DNA of 64,000 bases from Anthoceros angustus (taxonomy: Eukaryota; Streptophyta; Anthocerotopsida; Anthocerotales; Anthocerotaceae): the NCBI GenBank assembly GCA_010909165.1, contig VJWM01000003.1, forward strand, positions 248,001 through 312,000. The letters are read 5' to 3'. Under the pieces are notes generated by a model. That model worked only from the letters and a program-made list of their open reading frames with translations, had not been told where the DNA came from and ran no database searches. Position numbers and translations under genes: made by a program. Below are positions 1 through 10,765 of the stretch, one piece after another (positions within the stretch are counted from its first letter, which is position 1; every line of letters begins with the position of its first letter).

Positions 1-2927
1 TTTCAACATACAGGAGATCACCACGCAGCCCGCACTTCTCACAGATATCGTTGTGCTCATCCACCGAGCAGAGATCCTCTGTCTCCCCAACATTCGGACC
101 AGGACTTGAACTGGTTCCTTTTGCCTTCACTGTATCTGCATCAGTACACATTCCGGTAGCATCCACAGCCTCTAGAACTGCAGGCGTTGCAACTTCAGGA
201 GCTTGCATGATCCGTGTGTCTTTGCAAACATCCAAGGAGCCTAACTTTGCTACTCCTTCAACGCCATTCTGAGCAGGAGAATCTTCCCGTTGTGAAGAAA
301 CAGGTAGGCTGGAACCTGTGGGGGCACCGTTAGCTCCAGTCTCCAATAAGACAATGTTCTTATTTCTACCTCGCAACCCTTCACCTGGACTCAGTGAACC
401 CTTTATCTGAGAGTGTGACCTCTTCTTTCCACCGGTTTGGATTGAAGGAAATTCACTATCACATAGCCTGTCATCAGGGGATCCTGCAACTCCAGCTTCC
501 ATTCTTCTTTCAATGTCCAGGTTATGGCTTGCTCCCTGGTGCGGCTCCATGGTTGAAGGAGATGAAGATGGGCCCCCTCCATCAGCTCCAGCTTCAGACC
601 CAAGCAAGCTAATCTGTCGGGGCGGGCCTGCAAGAGATCCAGATAAGCTAGTGCCTGTTCCCATTGCTGAACTTGGAGGTGGCCCTGCTGCCAGAGCTTG
701 CACCTCCAGAGTCTGAACTTCTTCCGCCTTAGCCAGATGGTGGGAGGAACTCATAAATGCAGGATCTGAGCTTTGTGACGATCCCTTCACATGCGGAGCG
801 TTCTTCTCAAGAGAGTCCTGAAGAGGATCAGCCACAAGCAGCTTTCTTCTATCTGACCGGTCACAAACATCCTTCTGAACTGATTCAAAACACGAAGTCT
901 TCTGATGGTACATACTAGCAAGAGAGACAGCCTCCCTGTGCCCCTTGCTGCCATCCCCATCCTTGAAGCGTTCATAACCACTGACGAACAGGCACAAGCA
1001 GCTGGGAAGGGCCAAGACCAATCCAGACAAACCTTTGGTAAGAAATTCAAAACGAAAAGGCATTGCTAACACAATAGAGTGCAGAAAACAAGCTCATACT
1101 TTGCACACAAACTCCCTTCGCGGGCCCAGGGGCAATGGCAGTACCTTCTCTGCACGGCTTCATAATGATCTGATGCTCGCTTGAACCCAAAGAACTTCAC
1201 AATTTTTAGTTTTGGACCTTCTCCTTTTCTCTCAAGGAGGTCGAGCGGGACATCCGGTGGGATACACGCACGAGACATCAGAATTCCAGGCCACCACAAC
1301 TCCTCTGTTATCTGCAGAAAGACACCCGAGTCAAGTGGCAGCGAGACGCTGTACAACAGAATGTAAGCCACGCAAGGGGCAACAGGTACCTTAGCCCAGA
1401 CAACTGCACCACTTGATAACTTGCCATCCCTTTCTTTGGAAGTGATGCTTTCATCCTGCTTGCCGTGCAGCACCTTGGCTGAACGGTCAATAGGACAGAC
1501 TATTCTTGGAGCAAACCCCGGGTTTGGATCTCCTGTTGTGACCGAATCACTGCCTTGAATAACAGACTGCATGTCTTTGGTCTTTCTCACCCTCGGGTGC
1601 GGCTGGTTGGGCAAATGCCGAGCCCTTGTATAACTTTCGGACCTACCCTGAGCCTCAGCTGCATGTTCCTCCGTCTCATCACCGACATGCCTACCCCCAG
1701 CTGACCCTTCATTCCCCACCGAACATTCCACCAGATCCTCTGCACAGAGGCGCCCACTTGTCCAAGACGAAGACGAGCTTCTCTCCACACTCAAGTCTTT
1801 GTGGAGCTCCTTAGCCTCTGCCCTTCCACATTGCTTGGAATCCACATCTTCCGTGTCCTTCGGTGAGGCATCCTCCCCTCCAGACAACCACAGCCACCTC
1901 CTGCCTGCTCTACAACCGGTTGGCGTCATGCTAGACCCAACGGGTGTAGGGGACTCCTCCAGTGCACCTCTCCTTCCCTGAGGACTCTGTGAAGGAGAAG
2001 GCCCATCCTTGGGACTCTCCAAGCTCCCCCCCAAGCCCGCTGACTCCTGATCGCCAGATAGCGATATCGATACCCCCCACCCACTTCTCCGCTTCTGCCC
2101 TCTACTGTCCACAGAGTCGTTATCGGTGCCATCCCTGACCACAGGCGACCTCTTCCTCTTAACAGGCCCCAGCGGCCCAGGCACCTTGGACGCTGACCTC
2201 CAGGAACCACTGTTCTCCCCGTTCACACTCGCCCGGTTCGCCCTCTCCGCGCCAGGAGCCTCCGGGTCCGCAGCCTCCCCTTCCCCTGTCACGGACAAAT
2301 TCCTCACAAGGGGTGGAATGGACCTGATGGCCAAGCCCCTCCTCTGTAGCCCTGCATGCAAGCACCAACACAAAAAAAACAGTCACATCCACAAGCATCC
2401 CCACACAGACCAAGCATTCCCGAGAGAACGCTCAAAAACTGCAATGCCTCACCTTCCTTACTGCACCCGGCCTGCGCTTCATGCGGAAAACGAGCAGCCT
2501 CCGATCCGCTCCCCGCCGGCGAATTCGCCCCGCGGACGCTCCCCGACATGACCTTCTTGTAACTGCTGGACTGCAAACGCCTCCCGGACCCTCCCCACAC
2601 CCGCGCGCCATCCTCTCGCGAATTTCTTGCGGCCGGGGCCAGCGGAAGCAGAGCCCGGTGCGTCCCATCCCGCGAGCCGCCATCCTCCCCGCCGGAAGCG
2701 CCGCCGTCTTTCCGGCGCTTCTTCGCAAGATTGCTCAACCTCCGCCTGCGCTCCTCCTTGCCTACATCCTGAAGCTCGGACGACGACATGGCCCCGTCCT
2801 CCCCGCCGTCCATCAGCCAGGCCTCCCGTCCATCCTCCTCCGACTCCCCGATGCTGACATCCTCGTCGCCGTCACCCTTCCATCCCGTGGCAAACGCCGG
2901 GGGATCGTCCTGATCCCAGAGCGTCAT
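1..2927 (-). CDS. PWWP-domain protein with start of a PHD finger (3' end outside window)
   Basis: Likely a nuclear chromatin reader. Exons by splice signals and frame: 2927-2453, 2351-1390, 1311-1145, 1001-<1; about 868 codons are inside the window. The start is the first ATG giving an acidic N-terminus (MTLWDQDDPPAF). Residues about 60-470 are basic/serine-rich linker with nuclear-localisation-like KRKR and KKRRK patches. A PWWP domain spans the 78-bp intron 2: GAVVWAK joins ITEELWWPG, then LKIVKFFGFKRASDHYEAV. The last bases of the window read ICEKCGLRGDLLYVE, the first zinc knuckle of a PHD-type finger. PWWP binds methylated histone tails and DNA, and PHD binds histone H3; both are family knowledge. 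The acceptor at 1002 is the least certain junction: an upstream AG at about 1057 gives a tempting LPFRFEF but breaks frame. Whether a SET or other catalytic domain follows cannot be seen. Confidence 0.72.
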
Positions 2928-3159
2928 CCCGCGCCGGGATCTACTCCCCTGCACCACACAAGGCGGCCAATTCAGCACGGCAGCCGCCGCAACGCATCCA
3001 ATCAAGCGGAAAGACGCAATTCCGGGGGCGGGGCGGCCGACACATTCCGCTCTCGCACACCACACCTGATTGCAGACAGCAAGAGCGGGAGCGGGGGCAG
3101 CAGCAGCAGGCGGCCCATACCGAGAGGCTCCAGAGGCGGGAGGAGAGCCAGGGAATCTG

Positions 3160-3230
3160 AGCGTGCCGCTGCTGCTGCTACGAGCGCAAAGCCGGGGGAA
3201 ACTGAGGCTGCTGCTGCGGCTGCTGCTGCG

Positions 3231-3262
<32 letters not shown>

Positions 3263-3605
3263 CACTGCTTCTCCTGCTTCTCCTGCTTCTCCTGCTTTTG
3301 CTGCTCGGCTTCCCCTTCCCCTTCCTCTTCCTCTGTGCCTTGCTCCTCCTCCTGCTGCTCCTTTACAGCGCAGGTGCCTTGCCTCCTGCTCCTGCTCCTG
3401 CTGATGCTGATGCCCGTCCTGCTCCTGCTCCAGTTCCTGCCCGTCCTGCTGCTGCTGCTGCTGCCCGTCCTGCTGCTGCTCCTGCTCCTGCTGCTGCTGC
3501 TGCTGCTGCTGCGCGAGCGCATGCGCACGGGCAAGGCAGTAGTGCGCAGAGCGATGCTGGCATGTCCAGGACCAGGACCAGGACCAGGACCATGACCAGG
3601 ACCAG
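3160..3605. repeat. CTG/CCTG/TCCTGC low-complexity tract plus CCAGGA hexamer run
   Basis: About 450 bp of imperfect CTG triplets, TCCTGC hexamers and, at 3565-3600, ACCAGG hexamers. It lies 230 bp upstream of the PWWP gene start, so it may be part of that gene's 5' leader or promoter. Because the unit is a multiple of three, several frames stay open on both strands (poly-Leu, poly-Ala, Gln/Glu, Ser-Trp). None of those readings looks like a structured protein. Confidence 0.85.
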
Positions 3606-4175
3606 TTGCACAAGCCTCCTGCCATGGAATGGACCATACCTGCTGCGTCCCAGTTCCCTTTGATGTGACAAGGGTGATCGATTCCACTCGCTTCGCCCAC
3701 CTAGGTATTTTTCCTCCCACCCGCCTCACGACTCGCTGCACTCTACATATATACATAAATCTTAATCCCGGCATTGCCTCCTCTCCACTCCCGCTCTCTA
3801 ATTCCTCTCCCCACTCTCCCTCTCTCTAATTTATCGTCCCACGCTGCACCGGCATCGCCTCTCCTCGCAAACGCCCAACGTAGCCCAACGTAGCCCAACG
3901 AACACACATAACGTTTCGCCCATTTCACACTGCCTCACTCTCTTGTTAGCCGTATCATGCTTACTCATTCCTAATTGACTTTAACTCCACACACTACTAA
4001 CTTATTATTATAAAATAAATAAACATAATAGAAAGGATTTATACCGGCGATTAAAGCACACATATGTGTCTTCCTACATTGTACAAATCTCTATCATGCG
4101 CATCTCTCCTGAAAAAAACATACAAGAAATATATACGTATAATAATTTCGGTTAAGTTGTTCCATACATTGTTGC
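3606..4175. other. Intergenic, pyrimidine-rich then AT-rich; no gene seen
   Basis: The first half is CT-rich with three short repeats of CGTAGCCCAA near 3879-3900. The second half is AT-rich. No splice-compatible coding potential or RNA gene was recognised. Confidence 0.5.
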
Positions 4176-4179
4176 AACG

Positions 4180-4590
4180 GTTTGCAACGGTTCAACATGG
4201 ACTGACTACGGCTACAGGACAACTAACAACCGGTCATCTTCAACGGAAACTACGACTAAAGGACAGCTAACAGATTTGTGATCAGAATCTCTCTATGCGA
4301 CGTTGCGGCTAGAGGACAACTAACCGCCGGTCATCTTCAACGGGAACCACTACAGTTGAACGACCAATCCCTCTATGCGACACTGTGGCTAGAGGACAAC
4401 TAACCGCCGGTCATCTTCAGCGGGAACTACGGCTACAGGACCATTGACTCATTTGTGATGAGAATCTCTGTATGCAACACGGACTTGACTACGGCTGAAG
4501 GACAACTAACCACCGGTCATCTTCAATGGGAACTACGGCTAAAGGACCACTAACGGATTATGATCAGAATCTCTATGCGTGGTGTACGAT
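4180..4590. repeat. Minisatellite, degenerate 80-106 bp unit
   Basis: Four degenerate copies are marked by CCGGTCATCTTCAACGG near 4229, 4327, 4407 and 4513. Each is preceded by GGACAACTAAC and followed by GGAACTACGGCTAAAGGAC; some units add GATCAGAATCTCTATGCG. The units vary in length and are not in a common frame, so this is noncoding tandem DNA. Confidence 0.8.
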
Positions 4591-4859
4591 GGAGAATGGA
4601 TAGTTAAGTGAGTGTGGGACGGGGAACTGGAGGGTAAAGTTCATTGTCAGAACATCTAAGACTTGGGAGTCAGATTATTCACACGGTTGAGAGCGTGCAC
4701 GTTGAGAATGTCTCCAACCTCGAGGCCACTCTTGGAAACGATGTAACCCTAGAAAGGCATGAATCAACGCCGCCTTGAGAGGGCCTCCATCAAACCTGTG
4801 CACCGCACTTGGCATGCATTGTAGGATGCAGTACCCACCTTACAGTGTCTATGTCTCCG

Positions 4860-5100
4860 CACATAACAGTCTACAACAAAGACATATGACGGTCTACGGC
4901 AAAGACATATAACAGTCTAGGACAAAGACATGGAACATATGACGGTCTACGGCAAAGACATATAACAGTCTAGGACAAAGACATGGAACGTGTTGTCTAC
5001 GACGTAACAATCTACAACAAAAACATATAACGGTCTACGGCAAAGACATATAACAGTCTAGGACAAAGACATGGAACGTGTTGTCTACGACACAGACCGA
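4860..5100. repeat. Minisatellite, 20-22 bp unit with a higher-order unit
   Basis: Repeats of GTCTACGGCAAAGACATATA and GTCTAGGACAAAGACATGGA alternate. The pair is itself repeated as a higher-order unit at about 4884-4945, 4936-4990 and 5030-5085, in part with GAACGTGTTGTCTACGAC between. Noncoding. Confidence 0.85.
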
Positions 5101-5540
5101 AACTGACAAAGCCCAAAACTATTGATGCACTCAATCTTAGAATGCAAAAGAGTACCCACAGAAGAAAACAAGGTGTCTCTAAATTGGTGTAAGACATAAG
5201 TGGAAGAGTCCTTCCACTTGTAAACCCTAAATCCTCAACCCTAAACTTCAACCCATAATCCTACACCAAGGATTACCCAAGTCTTACTACCTCCACATAT
5301 CATCCTCCACATTGAGGAGTTTGACTTGGCTATGGCAAACATATAAGGAAGTGGGTGGTCAAATAATATATTAATAATAGATTTATGATTATGAAGGAAT
5401 ATAGGTGAAAGAAACAAAAACGATGGCACCAGAGGGTAGGGCAGATGTGTAAGGCGCACGGCAGATGGATGGTGGCGGTAGGTTGGACGTCGGCGTCGCG
5501 CGTGGGCTGGGGTTGGAGTGCGGGTCGTGGAGGGGACACA
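5101..5540. other. Intergenic, no gene seen; short telomere-like motif
   Basis: AT-rich sequence with degenerate AACCCTAAA-type repeats at 5222-5258. Reading frames on both strands are short and not protein-like. Confidence 0.45.
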
Positions 5541-5549
5541 CACATGCCA

Positions 5550-5594
5550 CATGCATGCAGCATGGCCATGGCCATGGCAAATCATGTGACGTCA
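5550..5594. promoter_or_regulatory. RY element and palindromic ACGT/CRE site cluster
   Basis: CATGCATG (RY motif, bound by B3 factors such as ABI3/FUS3) lies at 5550-5557 and TGACGTCA (bZIP/CRE palindrome) at 5587-5594, with CATGGCCATGGCCATGG between them. RY next to ACGT boxes is a known seed/ABA promoter combination. No clear gene follows on either strand, so the target is unknown. Confidence 0.35.
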
Positions 5595-5599
5595 TCAAC

Positions 5600-7760
5600 A
5601 GCTGGCCATGTCAGGTCCAGATCCTGCCACGCTCACGCTCCGCCCGTATTATCATTATTAACTGCGCTCTTTACTTCTTCCCGCTCTCGCCGTTGCCGTT
5701 GCCGCTTCCACATCCACCGTCCGTTCCGACGCTCCCTGTACGTTTTATGGTCCCATCACCACGGCCCGGGCCCTGTCCCTTCCCGTCTCTCCAACAGTCG
5801 CAGGTCGTGACCCGCGAACGAGTCGCGATTCTCCGGTCCTGACGTGCGTCTCGATTCGCGAGTCGTGAGTCGCGATTCGCGATTCGCGCTCAGCCGAGCG
5901 TGAGGGCGTCTCGAGGCTCCCGGTTCTCCTCTGCTGCTCCGGCCGTGCAGGCCTGGATGCTGCTTTGCGGACTGCCAAGCAAACGCGATGACATGTCTGC
6001 GACCCAAGGGATGGATGGGTCGAACCGAATCGTGAAGGGCAAGAGGCGTCTTGAATGCAAATTGAAGGGGGAGGCAGGCTTGAAGGCGATTTGGGAAGGG
6101 ATTCATCCAGGCTTCAAGCGTCCTTGCTTCTGGAGCATCCACCTGCCCATGTGACTTCCAGCTGGACCACGGTGACGCTACTACAACACAACATGGGTCA
6201 GAAAAAACTAGATGCGAGAAAGCCCATGTACTTTCAGGGGCAGCTTTCTGGCAAGCTGATGAGGTTGACCCATCGTCAGGCCTGCAGTGATGCGCAAGTT
6301 ATGGGCCAGCTCGATTATTGAGGCATCTTTCTCTTGTTCAAGCTTTCTTCTCACTCGAGCTCGGTAAGTACGTCCTTGGTCCTCCCCATGGCTCATGAAA
6401 GCTGGGTTTCCGTCTTTGAATTCCAGGAGCTAGACCATCACATCCGCATTACTGGTCTCCCGCACGGCAAAGTCCCAGAACCCACCAGTCTCGACGCTGC
6501 AGTCCTGCAGGCGTCAGTGGGGAGAACTGGTGGAGTCGCTGGGGAGCTGCTCTCTTGTGTCAGGTTCCTTTCTTTCGAGTGGACCAGGACACAGGAGTCC
6601 AGGACAGGACAGGCCTGGTCTGGCCTGCCCACAATAATTCAGATATTCAATCCCAGCAGAGGGTTCAAACTTCGAGACTCCTGCAACTGGAGGTCAGGAG
6701 TCGGGACGTGCAGTCAGGGCCGCTCACGGACGGGCCGTCCTTGCTCCTGCCATTCGTTATGACATGCATTCACATCACCATGACTTCATCGCTTGGACGG
6801 TCCTACTGTCCAGGACTTCCTGCATGGACAGTTGTGAGAGGCCCTGCCAGACGTCTCCACCCCTCCAGTTTCGCATTCGGTTCGAAGAGAAATGAGCCCA
6901 GTTTGTGAACTCTGCACTCCAGGGCACGCCGGTGTCCTTTGTGTGAGACCTAGATGTGCAACGCAAGTTCATTGAGCTCAGACCTCTTGTGTTTGATGGG
7001 CTTTCCCAAACGAATGTGTCTATCTATCCTATCCAGGAGTTGGGTTGCCAATTGCCATGCCAGATGTCCAGCCATCTGCGTACTTTAATCACAAATATTG
7101 CAAATGCGTTACCAACAATGATAAGATGCTGGAGCCAGGCGTGTCAGCACATTTGGCTCGCTATTTCACGCTGTGATCGCATGGCTGCCGGTATGCTCAT
7201 CATAATTGGCCAGGGCGCTATCAGTCTTCCGTCTTATGTTGCATAATTTGCATTGCATACCACGAATTGCATTGATTCGCGAGATCGTTTTGTTGTTACA
7301 TAGCCCAGTTCATGATAGGCAGCCGGCCTGCATGCGGCGGCGTGGAAGGAATGCATTGGCCGAATTGCGTTCATTCCTGCTGCCTTGCTACATATTACAT
7401 GCATGGAGCGGCGAGCCTAGTTCAGTAGACGCGACAAACCAGGCGGCCTGGATCTGCGGCTTGGGAAATGCAGGGAGCCGTAGGCCTCACGTTTCATTGC
7501 CCTCCTCTCCCTCTCATTGGATGCTGGGATTTCCTGGGCATCTTCTGTTTGGGGAACTTTTTATGGGCATACGCTGATGCTTGTCGTTTGTTCAGGGTGC
7601 CAAACGGCCCTTCTCACAGGAAATGTATGTACCGGGCAACCACTGTCATCTTCCCGGATGTATGCATCTCATGGCATTCCGGATGTGGCATGCATCTCAT
7701 GGCAGGACCCGATGGATGTGTTTGTGATGCAGTTGCCGAGCCGGATGGCTTCATGAGGTC
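5600..7760. other. Gene-poor stretch, no confident gene; weak PPR-like scrap
   Basis: At 5810-5900 there are short direct repeats of CGCGATTC/CGCGAGTC. Open frames reach 140 codons but none looks like a known family. At about 6985-7020 the plus strand reads VFDGLSQTNVSI, which resembles the VFDGLSKRNV motif of the PPR debris downstream, so the debris may begin here. At 7660-7710 ATGCATCTCATGGCA is repeated twice. Confidence 0.35.
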
Positions 7761-7828
7761 TTCCATAATGTGTGCGCATGCCAAGGATGGACGAGACGAG
7801 CAGGTTGTAGAGTTGTGATGCGGGGGTG

Positions 7829-8528
7829 CGATGTGCAGGCAGAGGGGCATGTGTGTGACAAGGCTTGTGCAAGGGGACGAGACTTGAAGTCTGGGCAGCA
7901 GGTGCATGGTGATGTGGTGGTCAGTGGGGAGCTTGGAGAATTCTCTCATAGAGTGTTTGATGGGCTTTCCAAAAGAAGAATGTGGGAACGTGGAATGCGA
8001 TGATAGCAGGGTATTCCCAGCGGGGCATGGGGCAGGAGGCTTGTCAGGTCTGCAGGGCAATGCAACTCGAAGACGTCATTTCGGCCGATCCAGAGCTGGG
8101 GGCCCTACTTGCGCAAGACTGCAGGAGACATTCATCTGTCTCCTGCAGTCTTGCGCAAGTAGGGCCCCCAGCTCTGGAAATGGGGAAGCGGCTTCATGTG
8201 CACTTTAGAGAGCGAGGATGGGAGTGTGATATGTTTCTACCCGGCAGTTTGATGAACATGTCGTGCGTGTGCTCAAAGGCTGGAAGTCTGAGAGATGCTC
8301 GTAAGGCGTTTGACGAACTTGGTCACAAGCTCCGTCTCTACGCTATTAGGAGAAGAGGGCCGGCATTGCTACATCCGACTCTGTGACATTCGTGTGCCTC
8401 CTGCAGGCATGTTCAACTGTGGACGCCCCAGCGTTGGAGTTGGGAAAGCAGCTTCATGTGCAAATTAGAGAACAAGGGCATCAAGCTGATGTGTTTGTAG
8501 CCAATAGTTTCGCGGACATATCTTTAGG
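7829..8528 (+). pseudogene. Decayed PLS-type pentatricopeptide repeat (PPR) gene
   Basis: Pieces of a plant organelle RNA-binding PPR protein lie in order but in different frames. GRDLKSGQQVHGDVVVSG and SHRVFDGLSKR are at about 7875-7975. GTWNAMIAGYSQRGMGQEA starts at 7982. VGPPALEMGKRLHVHFRERG and GSLRDARKAFDELGHK fall at 8158-8330. VTFVCLLQACSTVDAPALEL and GKQLHVQIREQG fall at 8384-8490. These match the P, L and S repeat signatures of PLS/DYW PPR proteins. Frameshifts at about 7980, 8155 and 8340 and an inverted insertion (8090-8130) rule out a normal product. No DYW domain is seen. Confidence 0.75.
8090..8177. repeat. Perfect 41-bp inverted repeat with 6-nt loop
   Basis: 8090-8130 is the exact reverse complement of 8137-8177, with loop TTCATC between. 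The right arm is native PPR coding sequence (CLLQSCA... then PALE after a frameshift). The left arm is therefore an inverted duplicate inserted 5' of it. A transcript would fold into a long perfect hairpin. Confidence 0.95.
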
Positions 8529-8761
8529 TCTCCCTGGCACGAGCTGATGCACCACAATGTCGTTTGTCGAGATTCAGGGGTTGGCTTCGTTGTTGCTTCA
8601 CTTCTCTTGCTCCTGTGCAGGGGTGGAATTATACATGAGGTCTCTTGTGTGCAACCGATTAGGTCGATGATTCTTGAGAAGGAAACCTCGCGTCCTGCAG
8701 GTGAAGTGCTTTCCTGGTGTGTTGTGTACAATTGTACCTGCGATTGGACGTCGGCAAGCAT

Positions 8762-8853
8762 GGTGCCAACAATCAGGCTGCGCAGTCCATGTTGAGCTAT
8801 TGTTGGAGCAGGACTACAAGGATGACATCACCATGGAGGAAGCTGTGCTTTGG
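8762..8853 (+). pseudogene. Fragment of a 20S proteasome alpha-4 (PAC1/PSMA4-like) gene
   Basis: GANNQAAQSML (8762-8794) is followed, after a frameshift, by LEQDYKDDITMEEAVLW (about 8802-8853). In plant proteasome alpha-4 subunits the same two segments are contiguous (GANNQAAQS-L-KQDYKDD-T-EEAV). Only about 30 residues are recognisable, so this is a gene scrap rather than a functional exon. Confidence 0.5.
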
Positions 8854-8859
8854 ATGTAG

Positions 8860-10420
8860 GACAGTGCGCAGTACCAGTCTGTCGTCCGACGATGGCAGTG
8901 TCCAGCCGTAGGTCACCTCAGCTTAGGATTTGAACCGGCTGTTGTTCAAGTAGGGCAATTCGAACACAGCCAGCGTCCGACTGCCAGTAGGGTTCCGCCA
9001 GCTCCACACCAGTGCCACATACTACTCCTCTGTGCTTTCACAAGATTCGGCAACCCTGATGGATAATGTATTCGCAAGCCCGGCCTCCTCGAAATCTGAC
9101 GCGCTGAGGAAGAAGAAAGACAAGGGAGAAAGTAACAACGATTAGGATCAACAAGCTAGAATGGGCACAGAAAATTCAGAAACTCGAGAGCGACTTCGTT
9201 TCCGGCGGAAAAAAAAATTGGACTTTCTCCGGGTGGGACGAGGAGCTATTCCATAGCCTTCTTCTTCGAGGAGCTCATTGCGGCCTCAAAATATGATCAT
9301 TGCATGTCAAAACTTGAAGAATTGTAACTCATGTTCTTCTCTAAGCAGGAAACCAGGTCTCCATGTGACATAAGAGCAAAAGACAAATGGCCAACTTGAT
9401 TCATTGTTTAATGTGCTCGGGATCTTATCCACTTCATCTACAAAGCTCATATCCATGAGTATGTTCTAGTGGTGCATGTGCAACCATTGCTGATAGTAGT
9501 CATGAATGAAGTATGACATCAAGAGTCTTCAATCTTTTGGTATGAAGTACATAGTGGGTCACGGTCACATGATGCTAAGCTCCTTATATGAAGAAGGGGT
9601 GTCAAAAGGATGTGGTGTGTTTTTTTTGATAGAAATTGAAGATGCTATGGTCCAAGAAAATAGTTGGGGGAGGATCCGCTAGGAAACATGAGCTGCAAGT
9701 GCTCCTAGAATTTAAGAGCTATCAAAGGTCTAGAGAAGGTTGACCCACTTCAAGCTCTTGGAATTTGTGAGTTTACCAATGAGACAATGGCACATGTAAC
9801 AAGGAAGCGAATAGAGCCTAGAAAACTTAAAGATAAATGTATGTGAGATAAGCGTCCCCAAAGGGCCAATGAAGCCTAAAAAACATAAAGATAAGTGTTT
9901 GTGAGTCAAGAGTTTGTTGGGCCAATTAACAAGTGATGTGTGCCAAGATGAATGTGGAACATCCAAAGAAGGTCTAAGACTCATGGGCTGGAGCTGAATA
10001 TGAAACACTGGAAGAAGGACCAAAGGTAATGTGGAATATATCACGTTAGATAGATGTATGAATATAACTAAAGGTATTGTGGAATATATAATGTTAGACA
10101 CATGTATAAATGTGAGGAGCCATGTGATGAAGAAAATCAACGTCTTGCATTGCATAGAATGAGAGCTGGTGTTAATAGTGTTGGCTAATAGTTGGTGATA
10201 AAAAAAGATGGGATCTTGATATCTAACTGACTATGTAATGGACGTGATATTGTAATCTATATAAGTATAATAAGGTACCGGATCGGAGCATTTAAAATAC
10301 AAGACCTAGCGATCACGGATGAGCCGGGCCTTAGGTTTTAAATAATTCCTTAGCTAGCCAGTTTCGGTGTGGGTAAGTCTTCGAAGCTCTGGGCCGCAAG
10401 AGGGACTGGCTGTGGGAAGG
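8860..10420. other. Intergenic AT-rich stretch, no gene recognised
   Basis: There are two degenerate direct repeats around 9830-9930 (AAAGATAAGTGTTTGTGAG type) and 10025-10110 (GGAATATATAATGTTAGACACATGT type). A TATA-like CTATATAAGTATAATAAGG lies at 10258-10276, in a TG-rich context that could be the remnant of an LTR. No reverse transcriptase or integrase motif was found. Confidence 0.35.
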
Positions 10421-10424
10421 AGCT

Positions 10425-10433
10425 AAACCCTAG
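10425..10433 (+). promoter_or_regulatory. Telo-box upstream of the SR-cyclophilin gene
   Basis: AAACCCTAG lies about 335 bp upstream of the cyclophilin ATG. Telo-boxes are common in plant promoters of translation and growth genes. The leader may also contain an intron (GTAGGT near 10643 to CTGCAG at 10746). Confidence 0.45.
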
Positions 10434-10765
10434 CGACGCAACATAAGTTGTGGAGTGAGAAGGGGTTTGAGCGATGGTCATGGCCACGGTTCGTGGTCTG
10501 GCGCCTTTATGAGAGCTCGCAAGGCAGCCTTCTGATCTTTCTTGTAGCTCTCTGTGCAGCGCAGCAGCTGTTTGTCACGGCATCTGCTCAGCAGCTGCCT
10601 TGCTTTGTCGGATATATCTTGCAGGGCCACGGTGATTTCGGGGTAGGTTCTGGGCCCTCAATGGATTTAAGCTTGCAGGCACGGTTGTGTATGCGGCTGT
10701 TCGCTTGTGGCGTTTTGAGATCGAGCTGACTGAGGTGGACTGCAGGTGCTGTGCCCGCCGCGAAG

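Noticed and set aside
1002..1060. Alternative PWWP reading LPFRFEFLTK from an acceptor near 1057
   Set aside because: It looks PWWP-like but cannot be joined in frame to the donor at 1144; the acceptor at 1002 can.
2481..3404. 307-codon plus-strand open frame ending in poly-Ala
   Set aside because: Antisense to exon 1 of the PWWP gene, whose splice-consistent frame is convincing; the second half is only the CTG repeat.
8041..8200. Foldback as a rho-independent terminator or CRISPR-like repeat
   Set aside because: The genome is a plant nucleus; there is one pair of arms, no T-tract and no spacer series.
9730..10155. 141-codon minus-strand hydrophobic frame
   Set aside because: Composition reflects AT-rich direct repeats on the plus strand, with no recognisable helices pattern or homologue.
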